Notes: a model not told the origin generated them from the letters alone. A stretch of DNA of 64,000 nucleotides from JADFUS01 sp964368765 (GCA_964368765.1 CAYJCU010000001.1:1-64000); one strand, 5' to 3'. Counted from the first letter of the stretch, positions 42,474 through 52,770 are shown. Numbers and translations are program-made.

Positions 42474-44153
42474 TTAGTTTTTGCGTGGCGATTTATGTTT
42501 TATTACATAGTTATACTCTTTACTATTAGATAGGATATTAACAGCCTCTTTAACTTGAGGATCGTTATTCGCCAATCTCTCAGACCTTCCGCCATTGAAA
42601 TAATATTTTGCGATAATATCAAGCTCTAATAAGAACATCAAATCTTTCTTATTATCAGCTAGCGATTTAGCTAAATCACGCTGTTTAAGCCTCTTCTCAA
42701 TAATATCTAACTCATCTTTTATTAAATCCAGGTTACGCTCTTTTGCAGCCGCCTCTCTCAAGTCTGAGACCATCTTTTCACTCTTGCTCTCAAACTCTAT
42801 CTCTTTCCCCTCTAAGAATTTAGCAAAATCGGCATACTCTCTATCTGTAAATTTAAAATCACGCACATCTGCTATACTATTATGGTTACGATAATATATT
42901 GTTGCATAATCATCAATATAACCACGAGCCATAACACTAGCTGTAAAAATAGACAGAAAATCACTATTTAAAACACTATCTGGCATGATACCTCCACCAT
43001 CATATAGGGTACGACCACCAACACTTTTAAATTCAGATATTAGCGAATCAGGGATATGCTTAACACTACCATCCTCATTGCGATGTGTGTAGTCAAGAGC
43101 TTGAATACAGCGACCACTAGGGGTATAATATTTTGCAATTGTAACCTTCACATAACTTCCATAACCTACCGACTCAGGAGATTGCACAAGTCCTTTACCA
43201 AAGCTACGCTCTCCTACGATATACCCTCTATCCATATCCTGAAGAGCTCCTGCAACTATCTCACTAGCAGATGCTGAGCTACTACTCATCATAACTGCTA
43301 TTGGCAGGTTACTAGCTATTGGGTTTGAAGTCGTTTTATACACTTTACTATTTTTACCATCTTTACCCCTCATAGATACAACCACACTACCTTTTGGCAC
43401 AAATAACCCTACAATATTAACAGCCTCAGACACAAGCCCCCCGCCATTACCTCTTAGGTCTAAAATTAGTGATTTAAGATTACCCGTTGCCTCTAGCTCT
43501 TCGAGTGCCTTTTTAACCTCTTTAGAGCAATCTGTTGAGAAGGTACTAAGAGAGATATAGCCAATCGAATCATTTATAAAACCTGAATACTCTATTGGAG
43601 AAATACGTATTATTTCACGCTTAACAGGATAGGTAATCATCTCATTACCACGCAGTTTTTTCATGGTCATCTCAACTGTTGTTCCTGGTGTGCCTTTCAT
43701 CAAATCGGTGACTTTTGAGACAGGAAGCCCCTTAACATCGGTGCCATCAATAGATATAATGGTATCCCCAGGCGTAACACCCGCCTTATTCATCGGGAAG
43801 CCACTATATATGTTTGAAATAGTGGGATACCCCCCCACTCTACTAGGCTTAACAAGCGAACCAACACCGCCATATTTCCCCGTTGTCATAACTCTGAAAT
43901 CTGCCATATCCTCTTCATCAAGATAGATGGTGTATGGATCTAGCTCTGCCAGCATAGCTTCGGTTGCTTTGCGTATCAATTTATCATTATCTACCGAATC
44001 AACATATTGTAAATTAATGGTTCTTAGCACATTATAAAAAATATCAATAGCCCTACCTGCCTTAAAATCGCCGCCTGAGATAAATGCCACAGATACAACT
44101 GCCACTAAGCATGTTGCCAATAATAGTACCCTTTTTGTTTTTATATTTTTCAT
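42474..44153 (-). CDS. C-terminal processing protease (S41 family)
   Basis: A 559-aa exported protease. An N-terminal signal/anchor (about 7-26) is followed by a helical segment and a PDZ domain (about 90-175, ending ...GTTVEMTMKKL). The S41 catalytic core contains LRGNGGG, the Ser in SSSSASASEIVAGAL and the Lys in GERSFGKGLVQ. A C-terminal helical extension finishes it. The family trims periplasmic proteins at the C-terminus. It follows a small two-helix membrane-protein gene by 11 nt, so they share a transcript. Confidence 0.92.
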   Translation of the reverse strand: MKNIKTKRVLLLATCLVAVVSVAFISGGDFKAGRAIDIFYNVLRTINLQYVDSVDNDKLIRKATEAMLAELDPYTIYLDEEDMADFRVMTTGKYGGVGSLVKPSRVGGYPTISNIYSGFPMNKAGVTPGDTIISIDGTDVKGLPVSKVTDLMKGTPGTTVEMTMKKLRGNEMITYPVKREIIRISPIEYSGFINDSIGYISLSTFSTDCSKEVKKALEELEATGNLKSLILDLRGNGGGLVSEAVNIVGLFVPKGSVVVSMRGKDGKNSKVYKTTSNPIASNLPIAVMMSSSSASASEIVAGALQDMDRGYIVGERSFGKGLVQSPESVGYGSYVKVTIAKYYTPSGRCIQALDYTHRNEDGSVKHIPDSLISEFKSVGGRTLYDGGGIMPDSVLNSDFLSIFTASVMARGYIDDYATIYYRNHNSIADVRDFKFTDREYADFAKFLEGKEIEFESKSEKMVSDLREAAAKERNLDLIKDELDIIEKRLKQRDLAKSLADNKKDLMFLLELDIIAKYYFNGGRSERLANNDPQVKEAVNILSNSKEYNYVIKHKSPRKN

Positions 44154-44164
44154 ATTTTATCTTT

Positions 44165-44614
44165 CTATAAAACCTCTACCCCTAACTTATAAATAATCGC
44201 CGCTAACACCCTACGAGAACCATAAAGAGAGGTTATATTTACATCACTATTATCAACTTCAATCTTATCATCGAAGCGATACTTAAACCTATCAATTAAC
44301 TTAACGGATACAAACACTAATTTCGTGCCTTTACACTCTTTTAATTCAAATCCGTTCTGTTTCATCGCCTCAATAAGCTCTTCATTTGAGAGGTGTCTAA
44401 CTTTTTTGCTACCAACACCAACAATTGGGTATAGTAATGTTACTCCCAACATCGCTGTTATCATCATTATACCACGACGTGTTGATATGAAATCTGAAAA
44501 GCTATCTAGCGGTATATCAGATAGTCCCATAGCCAACATAGCAGCATAGATAACTCCAAATAAGATGGTAATATATGCCAAAAATTTTAACGCTCTAACG
44601 ATTGAATATTTCAT
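44165..44614 (-). CDS. unrecognised small membrane protein upstream of the protease
   Basis: A 149-aa protein with two transmembrane helices (about 9-31 and 47-67) and a soluble C-terminal part containing LSNEELIEAMKQNGFELKE and a beta-rich tail. I do not recognise the family. It is the first gene of the operon with the S41 protease and could help anchor or regulate it. This is inferred only from position. Confidence 0.65.
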   Translation of the reverse strand: MKYSIVRALKFLAYITILFGVIYAAMLAMGLSDIPLDSFSDFISTRRGIMMITAMLGVTLLYPIVGVGSKKVRHLSNEELIEAMKQNGFELKECKGTKLVFVSVKLIDRFKYRFDDKIEVDNSDVNITSLYGSRRVLAAIIYKLGVEVL

Positions 44615-44702
44615 AATTTTTATTTTTTAAGTTTCTTAATAATCGATGATATTGCAACAAATATTACAAAAATTGTATTGAGTTTATGCAATTTTTCTCA
44701 TG

Positions 44703-44731
44703 CAAAGATAATCTATTTCTGCTAATAACAA
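44703..44731 (-). promoter_or_regulatory. Promoter of the membrane protein-protease operon
   Basis: Minus-strand TTG (44729-44731) and a perfect TATCTTTG (44703-44710), spacing 18 nt. Confidence 0.55.
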
Positions 44732-44804
44732 GCATATTTTTGGTTTGTTACTGCAAATTAATCGAAAAAATGGGGAAATAATTTTTTAAACCGATTAAAA
44801 TCAC

Positions 44805-44812
44805 TATCTTCG
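44805..44812 (+). promoter_or_regulatory. -7 box of the phosphohexomutase gene
   Basis: TATCTTCG differs at one base from the TAnnTTTG consensus and lies 50 nt before the start codon. No convincing -33 element is seen. Confidence 0.45.
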
Positions 44813-44862
44813 CAGGGTAGTAGTGTCTAATGTTAATTGTTTAATGTGTAAAGTTTGGATGT

Positions 44863-46590
44863 ATGACAATCTCAAATGATGTAATGCAAAGGGCTGAAAG
44901 ATGGCTTTCTAATGAATTTGATGCGGATACAAGAGCATCTGTTGAAGAGTTAATCAATAATAATACAACAGAACTAGAGGATGCCTTTTATCAAAACCTT
45001 AGTTTTGGTACAGGTGGCCTTCGTGGCGTAATGGGTGTGGGTACTAACCGTATGAACCGCTATACAGTTGGCATGGCAACACAGGGGTTGGTTAATTACC
45101 TTAAAAAAACCTACCTCAATGAGGAGGTGCGTATGGCCGTTGGCTATGACAACCGTAATAACAGCACTCTTTTTGCGCAAACAGTTGCTGAGGTGTGTGC
45201 CGCAAATGGCATAAAGGTCTATCTTTTTGATGAGTTACGACCTACACCAGAACTTAGTTTTGCTGTGCGCCATTTTAAGTGCCACGCAGGTGTTATGATA
45301 ACAGCATCACACAATCCAAGAGAGTATAATGGCTATAAAGCCTACTGGAATGATGGAGCACAGGTGGTAGCGCCACACGACACAAATATTATCCAAGAGG
45401 TTAATCTAATAGACTCTGTTGATAAGGTGCTGTGGAGTGGTGGTAACGAGAATATCACTATGATTGGCAAAGAGATTGATGATATATACCTAGCTGAGGT
45501 TAAGAGTGTATCGGTATCTCCTGAGGCTATTGCAGCACATCATGATATAAAAATCCTATTTACACCAATACATGGAACAGGGGTGCGATTAGTGCCTATG
45601 TCGCTGCGCAATTATGGTTTTACCAACATATCAATGGTTAAAGAGCAGACAGTTGTAGATGGCAACTTCCCAACTGTTGAACACCCAAATCCAGAAGATC
45701 CTAAAACACTATCAATGGCTCTTGAACAGGCTCGTAGAGAGGATGCTGAGTTACTTCTTGCTACCGATCCAGATGCAGACAGAATAGCTGTTGGGGTGAA
45801 AGACGACAAGGGGGAGATGTTTTTAATTAATGGCAATCAAACTTGTGTTCTTTTAACATATTATATTCTTCGCCGTTGGCAAGAAGAGGGCAAACTAACT
45901 GGTAATGAGTTTGTTGTTCAGACAATAGTAACATCATCGTTAATGCGTGCTGTGGCTGAGAAATTTAATGTTAAGTGTTATAGCGTATTAACTGGGTTTA
46001 AATATATAGCCTCAATCATAGCGGCTAATGAGGGCAAAACAAAATATATATGTGGTGGCGAAGAGAGCTACGGTTTCTTAATCGGAGATTTCGTTCGTGA
46101 TAAGGATGCTGTTACAGCTTGCGCTATTTTCGCTGAGATGATGGCATGGTGTAAGAGCCAAGGCACTACAATATATGGTATGCTTAACGATATTTATAGA
46201 GAGTATGGTTTCTACTATGACGGACTACGCAATGTGGTGCGTAAGGGTAAGAGCGGAGCTGAGGAGATACGCAATATGATGACTAACTACCGCACTACTC
46301 CACCGACTGAGATAGCAGGCATTAAGGTTGTTGAAATTTACGACTACCTAACACAAAAGATGGTTAATGTTGAGAGTGGCGAAGAGCGCACACTAGATAT
46401 TGAATCATCTAATGTTCTTCAATATGTTCTTGCCGATGGCACAACGGTCTCTGTTCGTCCTTCGGGCACTGAGCCTAAGATTAAGTTCTATTATGGCGTT
46501 AAGTCTGAGTTTGAGGGCAGCTATGAGGAGGCAAGAGATAAGGCGAGAGCTAAAATGGATGATATAGAGAGATCATTAGGGTTAATATAA
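44863..46590 (+). CDS. phosphoglucomutase/phosphomannomutase
   Basis: A 575-aa alpha-D-phosphohexomutase. The phosphoserine loop is TASHNPREYNGYK (near 145), the metal-binding loop DPDADRIAVG (near 305), the sugar-binding loop GGEESYGF (near 400) and the phosphate-binding end RPSGTEPKIKFYY (near 530). The long form is typical of bacterial enzymes interconverting glucose-1-P and glucose-6-P; mannose or other phosphates are possible. It is followed by a small hairpin, ATTAAGGT...ACCTTAAT (about 46599-46624). Confidence 0.93.
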   Translation: MTISNDVMQRAERWLSNEFDADTRASVEELINNNTTELEDAFYQNLSFGTGGLRGVMGVGTNRMNRYTVGMATQGLVNYLKKTYLNEEVRMAVGYDNRNNSTLFAQTVAEVCAANGIKVYLFDELRPTPELSFAVRHFKCHAGVMITASHNPREYNGYKAYWNDGAQVVAPHDTNIIQEVNLIDSVDKVLWSGGNENITMIGKEIDDIYLAEVKSVSVSPEAIAAHHDIKILFTPIHGTGVRLVPMSLRNYGFTNISMVKEQTVVDGNFPTVEHPNPEDPKTLSMALEQARREDAELLLATDPDADRIAVGVKDDKGEMFLINGNQTCVLLTYYILRRWQEEGKLTGNEFVVQTIVTSSLMRAVAEKFNVKCYSVLTGFKYIASIIAANEGKTKYICGGEESYGFLIGDFVRDKDAVTACAIFAEMMAWCKSQGTTIYGMLNDIYREYGFYYDGLRNVVRKGKSGAEEIRNMMTNYRTTPPTEIAGIKVVEIYDYLTQKMVNVESGEERTLDIESSNVLQYVLADGTTVSVRPSGTEPKIKFYYGVKSEFEGSYEEARDKARAKMDDIERSLGLI

Positions 46591-46642
46591 TAATGCTGAT
46601 TAAGGTTTAGGCTTCGCCACACCTTAATTCATACTGACTATT

Positions 46643-47218
46643 ATGAAAATAATTTGTTCTAAATATGTAAATGGAGAGCCAGAAATTAATATAAAATGTG
46701 ATTCGGCTATACTTAAAAGGGGCGAGAAGTTATACACACCTCTTTTCAGTGATTCACTAGAGTATAATTTTATGTTCGCAGTCAAGATAGATAAGGTGGG
46801 CAAAGTGGTACAGCCTCCGTTTGCGGAGCGATACCGAATAGGTTCTACGATGGCTATTAATTTATGGAGTAAAGAGTTAGCCGATAAGCTAAGAGAGAAT
46901 AACTCGCCCGTAGATTTAGCCTACACATTTGATTCGTCGGTAGTTATTCCGTTTGAATTTTATGAAGATAGCGATTTAGTTGGTAATGAAATTAGGTGCT
47001 ATCTTAATGGAGAGGAGCAAGGCTTAGTAGATTTAGAGCAGTGTTATAGAGATATAGATGATACGATAGTAAAAGTATCTCAATATGTCACAATAAAAAA
47101 GGGAGATATAGTGATGGTTGAGTGCCGAGGTATTGCTGGAGGCAGTGTTGGTGTCAATGACTCTCTTAAAATTATTATGGATAACAAAGATACTATTATT
47201 GATACACAAATAAATTAA
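46643..47218 (+). CDS. fumarylacetoacetate-hydrolase-fold protein lacking metal ligands
   Basis: A 191-aa protein whose outline follows small FAH-family enzymes of Bacteroidota: KCDSAILKRGEKLYTPLFS, LEYNFMFAVKIDKVGKVVQPPFAERYRIGSTMAINLW, and a late KKGDIVMVECRGIAGG. FAH enzymes use a Glu-x-Glu...Asp metal site. Here the YEVEV-type Glu pair is replaced by YNFMF and the GIDFTARD Asp by STMAINLW. It therefore looks like a pseudo-enzyme, perhaps a binding protein. It sits 4 nt before the flavodiiron gene. The family call is by eye. Confidence 0.6.
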   Translation: MKIICSKYVNGEPEINIKCDSAILKRGEKLYTPLFSDSLEYNFMFAVKIDKVGKVVQPPFAERYRIGSTMAINLWSKELADKLRENNSPVDLAYTFDSSVVIPFEFYEDSDLVGNEIRCYLNGEEQGLVDLEQCYRDIDDTIVKVSQYVTIKKGDIVMVECRGIAGGSVGVNDSLKIIMDNKDTIIDTQIN

Positions 47219-47222
47219 TTGT

Positions 47223-48419
47223 ATGTATAGAAATATAAAGATAGCTGATAGGGTTAGCTGGATAGGTGCAAATGATAGAACTACACATCTATTCGAGTCT
47301 CTGTGGCCTATTCCTAACGGGGTGTCATATAACTCATACCTTATTGAGGATGAGAAGACTGCCCTATTAGATACTATTAAGTTGGGCTTTGGAAAAGATT
47401 TCCAAGAGAGAGTTAGCGAAACGTTGGGTAGTCGTGAACTTGACTATCTTATTGTTAATCACATGGAGCCTGATCATGCAGGAGAGATTCATAGTATTAT
47501 TAAACGTTACCCTAATGTAAATGTAGTTGGTAACAATAAGACACTAAAGATATTAGAGGCATATTTTGGCACTATATCTAACTTTACTGAGGTAAAAGAG
47601 GGGGATGTGCTTGATTTAGGGTATCACAAACTACAATTTGTGTTTATGCCGTGGGTGCATTGGCCTGAGGTTATGGCATCTTATGATATGACAGATGGTA
47701 TTCTCTTCTCAGCAGATGCTTTTGGTACTTTCGGTACTCTTGATGGGGGTATTTTTGATGATGAGATACTTTTCGATAAATATTATGAAGATGATATGCG
47801 TAGATACTACTCTAATATCGTTGGTAAATATTCATCATTTGTTCAGAAGGTATATACAAAATTAGATGGCGTAACGATAAATACTATATGCCCGCTACAT
47901 GGTCCTATATGGCGCACAAATGTCTCTAAAGTGCTGGCACTTTATGATAAGTGGAGTAAGATGGAGGCGGATGATGCGGTTGTAGTTATCTACTCATCAA
48001 TGTATGGCAATACCGCTATTATGGCTGACTACATAGCTAGAGTGGTGGCAGAGAATGGGGTTAAGGATATACGTGTTTATGATGCTTCAAAGACACATAT
48101 ATCATATTTAATAAGTGAAGTATGGAGGTGCAAAGGTGTAATCATCGGCTCTCCTGCATATAACGCACAAATGTTCCCGATAATAGAGAATCTAACGCGT
48201 GAGATTGAGCGCAGAGGATTAAAAGATAGATACCTAGCACTATTTGGCAATTGCAGTTGGAATGGTGGAGGGGTACGTAACCTAAAAACTTTTGCAGATA
48301 ATATTAAGTGGGAGATGGTAAGTGAGCCATCAGAGGTAATGGGTACACTCTATACAGATAAGATTGAAGAGAGCAATGCTATTGGTGTTGCAATGGCATC
48401 CAAGATAAAAGGAGAATAA
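47223..48419 (+). CDS. flavodiiron protein (FprA family, A-type flavoprotein)
   Basis: A 398-aa protein with an N-terminal metallo-beta-lactamase-like diiron domain. The ligand motif His80-x-Glu82-x-Asp84-His85 is in NHMEPDHAGEIH, and further His residues follow. The C-terminal flavodoxin domain starts at VVIYSSMYGNTAIMADYI (about 257). Such proteins reduce oxygen to water and/or nitric oxide to nitrous oxide, protecting anaerobes. No fused rubredoxin is present, so a separate electron donor is needed. It is in an operon with the FAH-fold protein and thioesterase. Confidence 0.95.
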   Translation: MYRNIKIADRVSWIGANDRTTHLFESLWPIPNGVSYNSYLIEDEKTALLDTIKLGFGKDFQERVSETLGSRELDYLIVNHMEPDHAGEIHSIIKRYPNVNVVGNNKTLKILEAYFGTISNFTEVKEGDVLDLGYHKLQFVFMPWVHWPEVMASYDMTDGILFSADAFGTFGTLDGGIFDDEILFDKYYEDDMRRYYSNIVGKYSSFVQKVYTKLDGVTINTICPLHGPIWRTNVSKVLALYDKWSKMEADDAVVVIYSSMYGNTAIMADYIARVVAENGVKDIRVYDASKTHISYLISEVWRCKGVIIGSPAYNAQMFPIIENLTREIERRGLKDRYLALFGNCSWNGGGVRNLKTFADNIKWEMVSEPSEVMGTLYTDKIEESNAIGVAMASKIKGE

Positions 48420-48469
48420 GGTAAGTAACCTTTATTGTATTAAATTTTAATTAATTTAAAGTGAAGAGT

Positions 48470-48844
48470 ATGGGAGTAAAATTAGGACAAAAGTTTAACA
48501 AGAGAATCGAAGTATTACCAACAATGAGTGCATCAGCACTTGGTTCAGGTGATATGGAGGTGTTTGCTACACCTGCTATGGTGGCATTGATGGAGAATGT
48601 GGCTATGGAGTGCGTGGCATCAGAGCTTGAAGATGGAGATACTACGGTAGGTATCGCTATCGAAACAACACACATAAAAGCAACCGCAATTGGCAAGTGC
48701 GTGGAGGCTATGGCTGAGGTTGTTGCAATAGATGGTAGAAAGATAAGCTTCGCTATTGAAGCATGGGATGAAGGAGGATTTATTGGTGTAGCTAAACACG
48801 ATAGATTTATTGTTAATAAGGAGAAATTCCTAAGTAAGTTATAA
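48470..48844 (+). CDS. hot-dog thioesterase (FlK-like)
   Basis: 124 aa from the ATG at 48470 (the GTG at 48461 would add three). The single hot-dog domain has FATPAMVALMENVAMECV and a TTHIKATAIGK segment like the fluoroacetyl-CoA thioesterase/YbgC-like group. The Thr-Glu-His-type active site is plausible but not proven by eye. It probably hydrolyses a short acyl-CoA. It follows the flavodiiron gene by 50 nt. Confidence 0.78.
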   Translation: MGVKLGQKFNKRIEVLPTMSASALGSGDMEVFATPAMVALMENVAMECVASELEDGDTTVGIAIETTHIKATAIGKCVEAMAEVVAIDGRKISFAIEAWDEGGFIGVAKHDRFIVNKEKFLSKL

Positions 48845-48927
48845 TTTTACACCTTTCATTACATAAAAAGAATTAGTTACTATATAAAAGTGAGTTTTAA
48901 GTGGTAACTAAATACCAACTATAAAAT

Positions 48928-50418
48928 ATGAGTATAATAAGGAGATTTTTCTCAATGAGGAGATTTATGAGTGGGCGTTTTAGTCTTCATGACGATCACG
49001 CATCTCAGGATGAGATATACGATAGGATAGAGAGTGGCGTAATAATACGTGGCACTAATCTATGGGTATTGATATTTGCCACAATTGTAGCATCTATAGG
49101 ACTCAACGTAAACTCAACGGCTGTCATTATTGGAGCCATGCTCATCTCTCCACTGATGGGACCTATCATGGGTATGGGTTTCTCTTTGGGGACAAATGAT
49201 TTTGAGCTACTAAAGCGTTCGGCAAAAAATTTCGGTTTTATGACTGTTATTGCCATTTTGACATCAACATGTTATTTTGCCGTAAGCCCTTGGATGGCGG
49301 GAGAGCAGAGTGAACTTTTAGCTCGTACTCAACCAACAACATGGGATGTTTTTGTTGCGTTTTTCGGAGGCCTAGCAGGTATTGTTGCTCAGACACGTAG
49401 AGAGAAGTCTATTACCGTTATACCGGGGGTTGCTATTGCAACAGCTTTAATGCCACCCTTGTGTACAGCCGGTTTTGGATTAGCATCGGGTCAGTTCAAC
49501 TACTTTTTTGGGGCATTCTATCTCTTCATTATTAATACGGTGTTTATTGGATTAGCAGCCTTTATCATCACAAACTCTATGAAGTTTGAGAAGAAGGTCT
49601 TTGTTGACCCTGTCTACGGACGTAGGGTAAAGAGACTAATGGTTACTATAATAATAATAACTATTGTACCAAGTATATTTATTGGTTACAATCTTATCCG
49701 TGAGATGATTTTCAAGCAAAATGTGGCGAGGTATATAACTAACACATTTGTATTTGATGGAGCTAATGTACTTGATTACTCTGTTACATACACGAATAAT
49801 AGAGCTGAGTACCAGAAAATTGAGGTACTTATGTATGGTAAACCGATACAGCAGCAGGCTATTGATGTGTTACGCTCGCAACTAGAAAATTATGATCTCT
49901 TTAAAACAGAACTTATAGTGCGCCAAGGAGAAGATAATACCGAACTAACATCTAGCTATATAACTAATAACTTCGAGCAGCTTATTAAAGATAAAAATTC
50001 GCAGATTAATAAGTTAAGTGCAAGGATTAGCGATATGGAGAAGATGACTACACCTTCAGCCTCATTACTAAAAGAGATGGGAGCAATTGTTGATGGAAAA
50101 ATATCAGCAACAATATCAAGGTCGGTAATGTATGATAGTAATGGTAGTGCTATTGACACACTACTAGTATGCTATATCATACAGAACAACAAGAAATTAA
50201 CAGAAAGAGACATAGTAAGACTTACCGATTGGTTAAAAGCTCGTACCAATTCAAAGCTAGTTAAAGTTATCGAAGAGGTAAACCCACTAGCTAAGATAGG
50301 TGAAATTGAGGCTGTTAAGAAGAGTCGTGAGACACAGAAACAAACTCAGGATTCGTCTATAATGATGAACACATATATTAACAATAGTGATAGTATCACT
50401 ATAAAAGACATTAAATAA
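48928..50418 (+). CDS. DUF389 family membrane protein
   Basis: A 496-aa protein. The membrane domain (about 45-270) has LIFATIVASIGLNVNSTAVIIGAMLISPLMGPIMGMG, the DUF389 hallmark, and PGVAIATALMPPLCTAGFGLASGQ. A soluble C-terminal part with a coiled coil (about 345-375) follows. Function is unknown; a transport role is likely from the helix pattern. It ends 2 nt before the Mrp gene, so the two are co-transcribed. Confidence 0.85.
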   Translation: MSIIRRFFSMRRFMSGRFSLHDDHASQDEIYDRIESGVIIRGTNLWVLIFATIVASIGLNVNSTAVIIGAMLISPLMGPIMGMGFSLGTNDFELLKRSAKNFGFMTVIAILTSTCYFAVSPWMAGEQSELLARTQPTTWDVFVAFFGGLAGIVAQTRREKSITVIPGVAIATALMPPLCTAGFGLASGQFNYFFGAFYLFIINTVFIGLAAFIITNSMKFEKKVFVDPVYGRRVKRLMVTIIIITIVPSIFIGYNLIREMIFKQNVARYITNTFVFDGANVLDYSVTYTNNRAEYQKIEVLMYGKPIQQQAIDVLRSQLENYDLFKTELIVRQGEDNTELTSSYITNNFEQLIKDKNSQINKLSARISDMEKMTTPSASLLKEMGAIVDGKISATISRSVMYDSNGSAIDTLLVCYIIQNNKKLTERDIVRLTDWLKARTNSKLVKVIEEVNPLAKIGEIEAVKKSRETQKQTQDSSIMMNTYINNSDSITIKDIK

Positions 50419-50420
50419 TT

Positions 50421-51503
50421 ATGATTACAGATAGGGAAATACTATTAACACTAAGAGTGTTAGTGCACCCTGAGACAGGTGATGATATTGTGTCTATGGG
50501 TTTGGTACAGGAGATAGTAGTTAATGAGGAGAGAGTATCGTTTGCCTTAGCATTGCGCAAGCCTGGAGATCCTTTTGCTAACAAGTTTAAAAGGTTTGCA
50601 ACATCTCTAATTGAAGATGAGTTCCCTGAATACAAGGGTAAAGTTACAGTTATTATTAAAGAGCCTCAACCAGTTAATAAAGAGGTAAAAAAGAACCATT
50701 TTGCGACTAGTAACAGTAAAAATTTAGGTAGGGTTATAGCTATCTCATCCTGCAAAGGTGGAGTGGGTAAATCAACTGTTGTATCTAATTTAGCGGTTAC
50801 ACTAGCAAATATGGGACATCGTGTTGGTATCCTTGATGCAGATGTTTATGGTCCTTCTATTCCTAAGATGTTAGGAGAGGAGAATTATCGTCCATCGAGC
50901 CATAAGGTAAACGAGGTAGAGATGATGATGCCTGCTGAGCGTCACGGTGTTAAGATGATGTCAATGGGTTTCTTTATTAATCCAACAGATGCACTAATTT
51001 GGCGTGGTGCAATGGCTAATAATGCTATTCAGCAGTTGGTTCACCAAACAGATTGGGGTGAGTTAGATTATCTGCTTATTGATCTACCTCCAGGGACAGG
51101 AGATATTCACTTATCTATATTCTCTGAGTTAATGATAGATGGGGCGATAATAGTAAGTACACCTCAAAAGGTTGCGCTTGATGATGTGGTGCGCGGTATT
51201 GAGATGTTCCGTTCAGAGAGTATTAACGTACCTATTTTAGGTATAATAGAGAATATGTCGTGGTTCACTCCTGAAGAGCTACCTAATAACAAATATTATA
51301 TATTTGGTAAGGATGGCTGTAAAGAGTTAGCTGAGGTATATAATGTACCTCTACTAGGAGAGATACCTCTTGTAGAGGGCATCAGAACAGGTGGAGATAG
51401 TGGCGTGCCACGTGTGGTTACGAATGATATTATCAAAGATCAATTTATAACTGTTGCTCGTGCAGCAATGGCAGAATTGAATGTAAAGCAGTATGCTATA
51501 TAA
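50421..51503 (+). CDS. mrp: Mrp/ApbC-type iron-sulfur carrier ATPase
   Basis: A 360-aa protein. The N-terminal MIP18/DUF59 domain (about 1-80) is followed by a deviant Walker A SSCKGGVGKST (near 108), DADVYGPS and LIDLPPGTGD. The family binds and hands on Fe-S clusters. The CxxC often found late in the sequence is not obvious here, so the cluster site is uncertain. It overlaps waaA by 11 bp. Confidence 0.92.
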   Translation: MITDREILLTLRVLVHPETGDDIVSMGLVQEIVVNEERVSFALALRKPGDPFANKFKRFATSLIEDEFPEYKGKVTVIIKEPQPVNKEVKKNHFATSNSKNLGRVIAISSCKGGVGKSTVVSNLAVTLANMGHRVGILDADVYGPSIPKMLGEENYRPSSHKVNEVEMMMPAERHGVKMMSMGFFINPTDALIWRGAMANNAIQQLVHQTDWGELDYLLIDLPPGTGDIHLSIFSELMIDGAIIVSTPQKVALDDVVRGIEMFRSESINVPILGIIENMSWFTPEELPNNKYYIFGKDGCKELAEVYNVPLLGEIPLVEGIRTGGDSGVPRVVTNDIIKDQFITVARAAMAELNVKQYAI

Positions 51504-52770
51504 TATTTTTACATATATAATAGTTTTAATCTCCCCCCTTTTTCTACTAGGGGGGAGAAAACTGTCTCTATGGTATAAGGGACGTATTGGTCTACTTAGA
51601 TTGGTAGAGCAAAAATTAAAGGGGAACAAAAATAGAATAATCTGGTTTCATTGCGCCTCTCTAGGCGAGTTTGAACAGGGTAGGCAGGTTATTGAGGAGA
51701 TGCGCAGGAGATATACAAACTATAAGATAGTATTAACCTTCTTCTCGCCATCTGGTTATGAGCAACGCAAAAATTATGATATGGTAGATTATGTATTTTA
51801 TCTACCGATAGACACACCTACCGCAGCCCGCAGATTTGTTAAGGCAATCAACCCTAGTATAGTTGTCTTTGTTAAATATGATTACTGGGCTAACCTACTA
51901 CGTGAGGCTAAGCGTGCGGGGGCAAAATTATATGTTATCTCGGCAATATTCAATCCTAATCAATATTTTTTCAAGTGGTACGGCTCAAGCGGCAGAAAAA
52001 TGTTGAGGTATTTTGACACAATTTTTGTTCAAAATAGCTCATCTGCAAGACTCTTGAATAATATAGGCATACACAACTCTATAATCTCGGGCGATACACG
52101 TTTTGACAGGGTTCACACCCTTCAACAGTTTTCGCTAAAACTTGATATAGTAGAGGGTTTTGTTTCTAAAAAAAATGGCGTTGTGCTTGTTGCTGGAAGT
52201 ACATGGAGACCTGACGAAAAGGTTATTCTTGAGGCAATGAAAGAGTATCCTGACGTTAAGTTCATTATTGCACCACATGAAATATCAGAATCAACTGTTC
52301 TAAAACTAAAGAGCGAATGTATTGCTCTTGGCAGAACAGTTTCACTATATACAAAAGATTTCAACACCGCAGCCGATGTGCTAATAATAGACACTATTGG
52401 CGTATTATCATCGGCATATAAATATGGAGATATTGCCTATATTGGTGGTGGTTTTGGTAATGGTATCCATAACACTTTAGAGGCAGCCACTTATGGTATG
52501 CCGCTGACTTTTGGTCCTAATTATGAGCGATTTGCTGAGGCAGTTGATATGGTAGAGTTGGGTTGTGCAACTGTGATAAATGATGGGCAAGATTTAACCC
52601 GTTGGATAGGAAGTGTAGCACGTAACACCATTATGAGGCGTAAGCAGAGTGACACATGCAAAGAGTATATCGAGAATAAGAGAGGAGCTACCAACATTAT
52701 TATACGCAGAGTGGCGCACCAAAATGGAGTAATTATTGAAATGGAGGATGACGATGATTTTAACTGCTAA
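51493..52770 (+). CDS. waaA: 3-deoxy-D-manno-octulosonic acid transferase (Kdo transferase)
   Basis: A 425-aa GT-B glycosyltransferase with an N-terminal membrane anchor (about 5-20). The N-terminal domain has WFHCASLGEFEQGRQVIE, whose Glu is the catalytic base, and the C-terminal nucleotide-binding part has AYIGGGFGNGIHNTLEAATYG. It adds Kdo to lipid A precursor at the cytoplasmic face. It overlaps both mrp and ispE, so it is embedded in an operon. Confidence 0.95.
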   Translation: MLYNIFTYIIVLISPLFLLGGRKLSLWYKGRIGLLRLVEQKLKGNKNRIIWFHCASLGEFEQGRQVIEEMRRRYTNYKIVLTFFSPSGYEQRKNYDMVDYVFYLPIDTPTAARRFVKAINPSIVVFVKYDYWANLLREAKRAGAKLYVISAIFNPNQYFFKWYGSSGRKMLRYFDTIFVQNSSSARLLNNIGIHNSIISGDTRFDRVHTLQQFSLKLDIVEGFVSKKNGVVLVAGSTWRPDEKVILEAMKEYPDVKFIIAPHEISESTVLKLKSECIALGRTVSLYTKDFNTAADVLIIDTIGVLSSAYKYGDIAYIGGGFGNGIHNTLEAATYGMPLTFGPNYERFAEAVDMVELGCATVINDGQDLTRWIGSVARNTIMRRKQSDTCKEYIENKRGATNIIIRRVAHQNGVIIEMEDDDDFNC

